From NCBI GenBank assembly GCA_021818425.1, contig JAKAEC010000004.1, forward strand, positions 1 to 64,000: 64,000 nt of DNA, given 5' to 3'. Position 1 is the first letter of the stretch. Each line of letters begins with the position of its first letter. This DNA comes from Pseudomonadota bacterium. Its GTDB lineage: Bacteria; Pseudomonadota; Alphaproteobacteria; Acetobacterales; Acetobacteraceae. Positions 57,877 through 64,000 of the stretch are shown piece after piece. The position numbers and the translations under genes are program-made. The notes beneath the pieces are model-generated. The model was not told the origin of the DNA and did not search any database. It saw only the letters and a list, made by a program, of their open reading frames with translations.

Positions 57877-59009
57877 CCCAAGCCGTTATCGCGGGCTATG
57901 CCCGCTCCCCCTTTACCCTCGCCAACAAGGGCGCCCTAGCCCGCACCCGCCCTGACGACATCGCAGCCGAGCTCATCGCCGACCTCGTTGCCCGCACGGG
58001 CGTTATTCCGTCCGATTTAGAGGCTGTCATCGTCGGCTGCGCCTTTCCCGAAGGCGAGCAGGGCCTGAATATCGCCCGGCTGGTTGGACTTCATGCCGGC
58101 CTGCCACAATCCGTCGGCGGCTACACAGTGAATCATTTCTGCGGCTCGTCTATGCAGGCAATACACATAGCCGCCGGGCATATCGCTACTGGCTCTGGCG
58201 AAGTGTTCATCGCCGCTGGGGTTGAGAGCATGAGCCGCGTGCCGATGATGGGCTTCAACCCGCTGCCCAACCCAGCCCTCTACGCTAAGCTTCCCGCCGC
58301 CTATATGAGCATGGGCGAAACTGCTGAGAACGTAGCAAAGAAATGGAACATCTCCCGTGCCGAGCAGGAGGCGTTCGCGGTGGAAAGCCAACGCCGTGCC
58401 GCCGCCGCTGCCATCGCCGGAAACTTCAAGGACGAGATCGTCCCGATCACCACCAAATCCGGCAAGGTGGAAGTGGATGGCTGTCCACGGCCCGAAACTA
58501 CGGCCGAGGGTCTAGCTGACTTAAAGCCCGCCTTCAGTACCGACGGCTCCGTTACCGCCGGCACCTCCTCACCACTCACTGACGGCGCCTCCGCCGTGCT
58601 GGTCTGCTCGGAAGATTATGCTGCCAGACATGGCCTCAAGCCGCTGGCGCGCCTCGTCTCTGCAGCAACCGCGGGCTGCGCGCCGGAAATCATGGGCATC
58701 GGTCCCGTTGTCGCCACCAAAAAGGCGCTGGCGCGAGCTGGCCTCTCCGTATCGGACCTCGACGTGGTGGAGCTGAACGAAGCCTTCGCCTCCCAGTCGC
58801 TGGCCTGCATCCGTGATCTTGGGCTGGACTCGAAAAAAGTGAATATCGATGGTGGTGCCATAGCACTTGGCCATCCGCTGGGTGCCACAGGCGCGCGCAT
58901 AACCGGCAAAGCAGCATTGCTGCTGGCGCGCGTTGGCGGTCGCTATGCCTTGGCCACGCAATGCATCGGCGGTGGCCAGGGCATAGCGACCATTCTGGAG
59001 CGCGTATGA
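57873..59009 (+). CDS. fadA: Acetyl-CoA C-acyltransferase (thiolase)
   Basis: VNHFCGSSMQAIHIAA; NIDGGAIALGHPLGATGARI; QCIGGGQGIATI. Confidence 0.95.
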   Translation: MTQAVIAGYARSPFTLANKGALARTRPDDIAAELIADLVARTGVIPSDLEAVIVGCAFPEGEQGLNIARLVGLHAGLPQSVGGYTVNHFCGSSMQAIHIAAGHIATGSGEVFIAAGVESMSRVPMMGFNPLPNPALYAKLPAAYMSMGETAENVAKKWNISRAEQEAFAVESQRRAAAAAIAGNFKDEIVPITTKSGKVEVDGCPRPETTAEGLADLKPAFSTDGSVTAGTSSPLTDGASAVLVCSEDYAARHGLKPLARLVSAATAGCAPEIMGIGPVVATKKALARAGLSVSDLDVVELNEAFASQSLACIRDLGLDSKKVNIDGGAIALGHPLGATGARITGKAALLLARVGGRYALATQCIGGGQGIATILERV

Positions 59010-61276
59010 TGGAAACCATCCGCAAGGCCGCCGTTATCGGCGCCGGCACCATGGGAGCGGCGATCGCCGCTCAATTCGCCAATGCCGGCGTGCCTGTGCT
59101 GTTGCTGGACATCGTAAAGGACGGCGCCAAAAACGCCATCGCCAAAATGCTCAAAACCGAGCCAGCACCTTTCATGTCCAAATACGCCGCCAAGCTGGTG
59201 ACACCGGGCAACATCGAGGACGATTTGTCCCAGCTTTCCTCCTACGACTGGGTAGTCGAAGCCATTATTGAGCAACTGGACCTAAAGCAGGAGATTTATC
59301 GCAAGATTGACGCGGTGCGCCGCCCTGGCACGGCAGTGTCCTCCAACACCTCGACCATCCCGCTCGCCAAGCTCACGGAAGGAATGCCGGAGAGCTTCAA
59401 GCGGGATTTCATGATTACCCATTTCTTCAATCCGCCGCGCTATATGCGCTTGCTGGAGTTGGTGACCGGCCCGAAAACCGACCCGTCCCTCGCCAGCACG
59501 GTCGCTAATTTCTCCGACCTCATGCTCGGCAAAAGCGTGGTGAATGCCAAGGATTCGCCGGGCTTCATCGCCAACCGCCTTGGCGTTTTCTGGCTTCAAA
59601 CCGGCGTTATCGAGGCCATGGACCAAGGACTGACTGTCGAAGAAGCCGACGCTATCATGGGTCGCCCATTCGGCCTCCCCAGAACCGGCGTGTTCGGCCT
59701 TATCGACTTAGTGGGTCTGGATTTAATGCCCCACATTAATGCCAGTCTCGCTGGCTCGCTGCCGCAGGCTGACGCCTTCCACATCGCCAACCGTGACCTG
59801 CCGCTGCTCAAGAAAATGATCGAGGACGGCTATACGGGCCGCAAGGGCAAGGGCGGATTTTACCGCAAAGGATCAAAAGGCCGCGAAGCCATCGACCTCG
59901 TTACCGGCAATTATCGTCCGGTGCAAAAATCTAAAGCTCCGGAAACGCGTGATCTGCGCACTGTTCTTTTGGAATCCGATTACGCGTGGCGTGTGATGGG
60001 GCAAACCCTCGCTTACGCCGCTTCCCTGGTGCCAGACGCGGCGGAGGATATTCACGCCATCGATGAAGCAATGCGCCTTGGCTATAATTGGAAGTCCGGC
60101 CCCTTCGAATTGATCGACAAAATTGGTGCGGACTGGCTAGCCGAAAAGCTCGCAATGGAGAATCTTCCTGTCCCTGCCTTGCTCGCCACTGCAAAGGGCA
60201 CAAGCTTCTACCGCACAGAAAACGGCAGCCGCGAGTACCTAGGCCGGGACGGTGCCTACTATAAGCTCACTCGCGCACAAGGTGTGCTGATGCTGGAGGA
60301 CATAAAACTCACATCCAAAGCGTTGCTAAAAAACTCGTCCGCTGCATTGTGGGACATTGGCGATGGAGTGCTCTGCTTCGAGCTAACCTCAAAAAGCAAT
60401 AGCTGGGACCAGAATAACCTTGAACTTCTTGAAAGAGCCATCGACCTCGTACCGCGTGGCCACCAGGCACTCGTGATCTATAACGAGGGTTCACATTTCT
60501 CCGCCGGCGCGAATCTCGGCCTTGCCCTCTTTGCCGCCAATATCGCGGCCTGGGGCGAGATTGACAAGCTCGTCGCCACAGGCCAGCGCATTTTCAAGAA
60601 ACTGAAATATGCGCCCTTCCCCAGCGTCGCGGCACCGTTTGGCATGGCGCTGGGCGGGGGGTGCGAAATCGTTCTGCATTCCTCCGCCGTGCAAGCGCAT
60701 GCCGAAACTTATATCGGCCTCGTGGAATGTGGGGTGGGCCTCGTGCCCGCGTGGGGCGGCTGTTCGGAAATGCTCGCCCGTTGGACGACCAACAAATCCA
60801 TGCCGCACGGTCCCATGCCCGCGGCATCCAAGGTTTTTGAGACGGTCAGCACCGCCACGGTCAGCAAATCCGCTGCCAACGCCAAGGAGCTTCTGTTCTT
60901 GCGCGAGACGGATGGCATCACAATGAACCGCTACCGTTTGCTGGCTGACGCCAAAGCGAAGGCACTTTCCTTGGTAGAAAATTATACCCCGCCCGAGCCA
61001 TTCACCTATCAGCTTCCTGGGGAGGATGGCCGCGTCGCCTTCACTATGGCGGTGAAGGATTTCCGCAAGAAGGGCCTTGCCACGCCCTATGACGAGATCG
61101 TAGCCGGTGAGCTTGCGACCGTGCTCTCTGGTGGCCAGGTGGACATCATCGACCGGCCGAGCGAGCAGGATATTCTAACTCTCGAACGTGCCGCCTTCAC
61201 GCGGCTCATCCGAAAAGACGGCACGCTGGCCCGCATTGAAACAATGCTCACCACCGGCAAGCCGCTTCGCAATTAA
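59006..61276 (+). CDS. fadB: 3-hydroxyacyl-CoA dehydrogenase / enoyl-CoA hydratase fusion
   Basis: AAVIGAGTMGAAIAAQFANAGVPVLLLD; ITHFFNPPRYMRLLELV; C-terminal crotonase GGGCEIVLHSSAVQAHAETYIGLVECGVGLVPAWGG. Confidence 0.95.
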   Translation: MMETIRKAAVIGAGTMGAAIAAQFANAGVPVLLLDIVKDGAKNAIAKMLKTEPAPFMSKYAAKLVTPGNIEDDLSQLSSYDWVVEAIIEQLDLKQEIYRKIDAVRRPGTAVSSNTSTIPLAKLTEGMPESFKRDFMITHFFNPPRYMRLLELVTGPKTDPSLASTVANFSDLMLGKSVVNAKDSPGFIANRLGVFWLQTGVIEAMDQGLTVEEADAIMGRPFGLPRTGVFGLIDLVGLDLMPHINASLAGSLPQADAFHIANRDLPLLKKMIEDGYTGRKGKGGFYRKGSKGREAIDLVTGNYRPVQKSKAPETRDLRTVLLESDYAWRVMGQTLAYAASLVPDAAEDIHAIDEAMRLGYNWKSGPFELIDKIGADWLAEKLAMENLPVPALLATAKGTSFYRTENGSREYLGRDGAYYKLTRAQGVLMLEDIKLTSKALLKNSSAALWDIGDGVLCFELTSKSNSWDQNNLELLERAIDLVPRGHQALVIYNEGSHFSAGANLGLALFAANIAAWGEIDKLVATGQRIFKKLKYAPFPSVAAPFGMALGGGCEIVLHSSAVQAHAETYIGLVECGVGLVPAWGGCSEMLARWTTNKSMPHGPMPAASKVFETVSTATVSKSAANAKELLFLRETDGITMNRYRLLADAKAKALSLVENYTPPEPFTYQLPGEDGRVAFTMAVKDFRKKGLATPYDEIVAGELATVLSGGQVDIIDRPSEQDILTLERAAFTRLIRKDGTLARIETMLTTGKPLRN

Positions 61277-61288
61277 GGAGAAGAGGCC

Positions 61289-63070
61289 ATGCAAACCTAT
61301 ACCGCTCCATTGCGGGACATGCGCTTTGTTCTGCACGAGTTACACCCCGCCAAACCCCTGCCCGGCACCGAGGACTTCACACCTGAATTGCTGGACACGA
61401 TCCTGGAGGAAGCTAGCAAATTTTGCGCCGAGGTACTGCTACCGCTCAACGCCCCCGGAGATGAGGAAGGTTGCCATTACGAGAATGGCGTCGTCCGCAC
61501 CCCAAGAGGTTTCAAAGAAGCGTACCATGCCTTTAACGATGCAGGTTGGGGAGCCTTAAACTCCGATCCGCAATATGGCGGCCAGGGCTTGCCGGAAACG
61601 GTGGCGAAGTTAGTGGAGGAGATGATCTGCGCCTGCAACATCTCCTTCGGCCTTTACCCCGGTCTCTCCCACGGTGCTTACGTGGCGCTGAAAGGCCACG
61701 GTTCAAAGGAACTGAAGGATTTCTATCTGCCCAAACTCGTTTCAGGCGAATGGTCGGGCACCATGTGTCTCACTGAGTCTCATTGTGGCTCGGATCTCGG
61801 CTTGCTCCGCACCAAGGCAGTCGCTCAGGAGGATGGCAGCTATAAACTTACTGGCTCAAAAATCTTCATCTCCGCCGGTGAGCATGACATGTCCGAAAAT
61901 ATCGTCCATCTCGTGCTTGCACGCCTGCCTGATGCGCCACCCGGCATCAAGGGCATCTCTCTTTTTCTGGTACCGAAATTCCTACCTGCGGAAAATGGCA
62001 AGCTGGGTGCGCGTAACGGCGTGTCCTGTGCAGCCATCGAGCACAAGATGGGTATCAAGGCTTCCGCCACCTGCCAGATAAATTTCGACGACGCGACAGG
62101 CTGGCTCGTCGGCATGCCTAATAAGGGAATGCAGGCAATGTTCGTGATGATGAACTCTGAACGCCTCTCTGTGGGCACGCAAGGATTAGGGATCGGTGAA
62201 GCCGCATACCAGAGCGCAGTTGCCTATGCCAAGGACCGCCTGCAGGGCCGCTCCCTTGCAGGTGTCAGATACCCGGAAAAGCCGGCCGACCCGATCATCG
62301 TTCACCCGGATATCCGCCGGAATCTGATGACGATGCGCGCCTATAACGAAGGCTGCCGCGCGCTCGGCGTGTGGGTTGCAAGCGTCATGGACGTGGCGCA
62401 GCGCAGCGCGGATGAGAAAGAGAGAGCCGAAGCCGAAGAATTCGTTGCCGTGCTAACCCCAGTGGTGAAGGCCCTCTTCACAGATCTCGGGTTCGAGAGT
62501 GCCAACCTCGCAATGCAGACATATGGCGGTCATGGCTATATCCGTGACCACGGCATAGAACAACTGGTGCGCGATTCCCGCATCGCCATGATCTATGAAG
62601 GTACCAACGGCATCCAAGCGCTCGATCTTGTGGGCCGCAAACTACCCGCCAATATGGGTCGTTCCTTGCGCCGTTTCTTCCACCCGGTGGCGGAATTCAT
62701 CGAAGCCAACCAAAACGACCCCATCGTCGGCACGCTGATACAGGGGTTTGCCCGCGCGTTCGGGGCCTTACAACTCGCCACTGGCTTCATCGCTGAAAAG
62801 GCACTGAAAGATGCTGAGGAAGCAGGTGCGGCCGCCACTGACTATCTACGCATGTTCGGGCTGGTCGCACTTGGCTTCATGTGGATGCGCACCGCCAAGA
62901 TCGCGGCGGAAAAAATGATGCAGTCCGGCCCCGACCATGAGTTCTACAAAGCCAAACTTGCCACTGCGCGCTTCTTTGCCGAGCGTATCCTACCGCAGGC
63001 GGGTGCACTGCTGTTCGCCGTAAAATCCGGCAAGGCTTCGCTGATGGCGCTCGAAGACGAGGCTTTCTGA
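61289..63070 (+). CDS. fadE: Acyl-CoA dehydrogenase
   Basis: MCLTESHCGSDLGLLRTKA; LAMQTYGGHGYIRDHGIEQLVRDSRIAMIYEGTNGIQALDLVGRKL. Confidence 0.95.
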   Translation: MQTYTAPLRDMRFVLHELHPAKPLPGTEDFTPELLDTILEEASKFCAEVLLPLNAPGDEEGCHYENGVVRTPRGFKEAYHAFNDAGWGALNSDPQYGGQGLPETVAKLVEEMICACNISFGLYPGLSHGAYVALKGHGSKELKDFYLPKLVSGEWSGTMCLTESHCGSDLGLLRTKAVAQEDGSYKLTGSKIFISAGEHDMSENIVHLVLARLPDAPPGIKGISLFLVPKFLPAENGKLGARNGVSCAAIEHKMGIKASATCQINFDDATGWLVGMPNKGMQAMFVMMNSERLSVGTQGLGIGEAAYQSAVAYAKDRLQGRSLAGVRYPEKPADPIIVHPDIRRNLMTMRAYNEGCRALGVWVASVMDVAQRSADEKERAEAEEFVAVLTPVVKALFTDLGFESANLAMQTYGGHGYIRDHGIEQLVRDSRIAMIYEGTNGIQALDLVGRKLPANMGRSLRRFFHPVAEFIEANQNDPIVGTLIQGFARAFGALQLATGFIAEKALKDAEEAGAAATDYLRMFGLVALGFMWMRTAKIAAEKMMQSGPDHEFYKAKLATARFFAERILPQAGALLFAVKSGKASLMALEDEAF

Positions 63071-63146
63071 AAACGCTCCTAACTTTAGCGCCGGAACAGA
63101 TGTCTATGGGCCATTTGACCGTAGACTTCTCACTGCCTACCGCAAT

Positions 63147-63174
63147 AAAAAACCCGGAGCGCGAGCGCTCCGGG
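63147..63174 (-). terminator. Rho-independent terminator of cyo operon
   Basis: Minus strand CCCGGAGCG-CTCG-CGCTCCGGG followed by TTTTTT. Confidence 0.88.
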
Positions 63175-63200
63175 CCATTAACCAACACGGATTTCGTCAA

Positions 63201-63584
63201 TCACTGCAGCAATGTTGGTTGCGAGGCCGCGGCGGCGCTAGTCGGCATCACCATGGTGCGCTGATTAAGTGACTGAAACATCCACACTGTTAGCCCCACC
63301 GTAATGATGAACAGCGGTAATGTAAGGATGAGAGAAACTCCCTTCCAAATTTGCGCACGGGAAATGTCCAGCCCGTAGAACAGCGTCGCCTGCGAAAACA
63401 ACGCCAGCGCGGCCAAGCCGCCCACCAATTCCACGAAAGACTGGTAAGGCAGATCGTGACGCATGGTCACAATAAGCGCCGCCCCCATCAGCACTACGGT
63501 GCTGACGAAACCCGCGATATAGCGCATCGCGCTACCCTGACGAACTTCCGGATGCGCGAGAGGATCGGAATGAGAACCGGCCAT
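63201..63584 (-). CDS. cyoD: Cytochrome o ubiquinol oxidase subunit IV
   Basis: Three TM segments; MRYIAGFVSTVVLMGAALIVTM; LFIITVGLTVWMFQSLNQRTMVMP. Confidence 0.87.
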   Translation of the reverse strand: MAGSHSDPLAHPEVRQGSAMRYIAGFVSTVVLMGAALIVTMRHDLPYQSFVELVGGLAALALFSQATLFYGLDISRAQIWKGVSLILTLPLFIITVGLTVWMFQSLNQRTMVMPTSAAAASQPTLLQ

Positions 63585-63586
63585 CT

Positions 63587-64000
63587 TCAGGCTCCAATCA
63601 TGTAAACATAAACATACAAACAAACCCAGATAGTTGCCTGAAACTGCCAGAACATGCGTAGGTTCAGCATCCGTGCCACCACCATGTCATTGAAACCAAA
63701 AAGCGGGATCTGCACAAGCATCACCAACATCCACAGAATGCCAACGCCCATATGGATCGCGTGAGTCAGGATGAGCACAAAATAAGCAGAGAGATAGCCA
63801 GAGCGATCCATGCCATCGCCATGCGCGGCCAGCGTGGCCAAATCGTTAACCCCAAAAGCCAAAAACACCAATGCCAGCACAATGGCAGCGATAATCCCCA
63901 CGGCCGTGCCGCCACGTTTGCCATTTTTCATGGCCACCGTAGCAAGGCTGTAGCAGGTCACAGAGCCGAGCACGGCAATGGTCTGCCAGAATCCCTCAAT
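63587..64000 (-). CDS. cyoC: Cytochrome o ubiquinol oxidase subunit III (5' end beyond window)
   Basis: YFVLILTHAIHMGVGILWMLVM; NLRMFWQFQATIWVCLYVYVYMIGA; frame stays open to the window edge. Confidence 0.88.
   Translation of the reverse strand: MEGFWQTIAVLGSVTCYSLATVAMKNGKRGGTAVGIIAAIVLALVFLAFGVNDLATLAAHGDGMDRSGYLSAYFVLILTHAIHMGVGILWMLVMLVQIPLFGFNDMVVARMLNLRMFWQFQATIWVCLYVYVYMIGA

Noticed and set aside
1-64000. CRISPR array, prophage, integrase/transposase or tRNA/rRNA genes
   Set aside because: No regularly spaced repeats, phage structural genes, recombinase signatures or tRNA/rRNA sequences recognised by eye; tRNAscan/CRISPR finders could not be run.

Overview
Gene-dense bacterial chromosomal window. 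Gene content and order suggest an alphaproteobacterium, probably Acetobacteraceae-like. About 60 credible protein genes plus rpmH, which is too short for the supplied ORF track. Most of the window is housekeeping: mutM-ubiE-coaBC-dut, trmB, metK, dapB, ETF-QO, moaB, argB-engB-yidC-yidD-rnpA-rpmH, cysG(N)-cysH, gltA, efp-suhB-OmpA/MotA/MotB-like, apbC, holC, a fatty-acid beta-oxidation block and the end of a cyo operon. The accessory interest lies in 1-15 kb. A four-gene urea/guanidine carboxylase operon (DUF1989 x2, carboxylase, allophanate hydrolase, minus strand) is preceded by a clear guanidine-I (ykkC) riboswitch with two mutually exclusive downstream hairpins, a 15-codon leader ORF, and a near-consensus sigma-54 promoter just upstream of the aptamer. 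Convergent to it is an ABC transporter of the type found beside urea carboxylases, with its own sigma-54-like promoter. That transporter sits directly downstream of a flavin monooxygenase, a membrane desaturase-like di-iron enzyme, a LysR regulator and a Rieske oxygenase. I propose a nitrogen- and guanidine-responsive system for oxidative attack on a guanidino (or urea-like) compound, uptake, and mineralisation of the product. Other observations: a LexA (GTTC-N7-GTTC) box on a radical-SAM gene, a Fur-type box before a non-canonical Nramp transporter, a structured metK leader, a G10 tract in a patatin active-site motif, and an AhpD-like pseudogene. All calls come from reading sequence and motifs; no database search was run.
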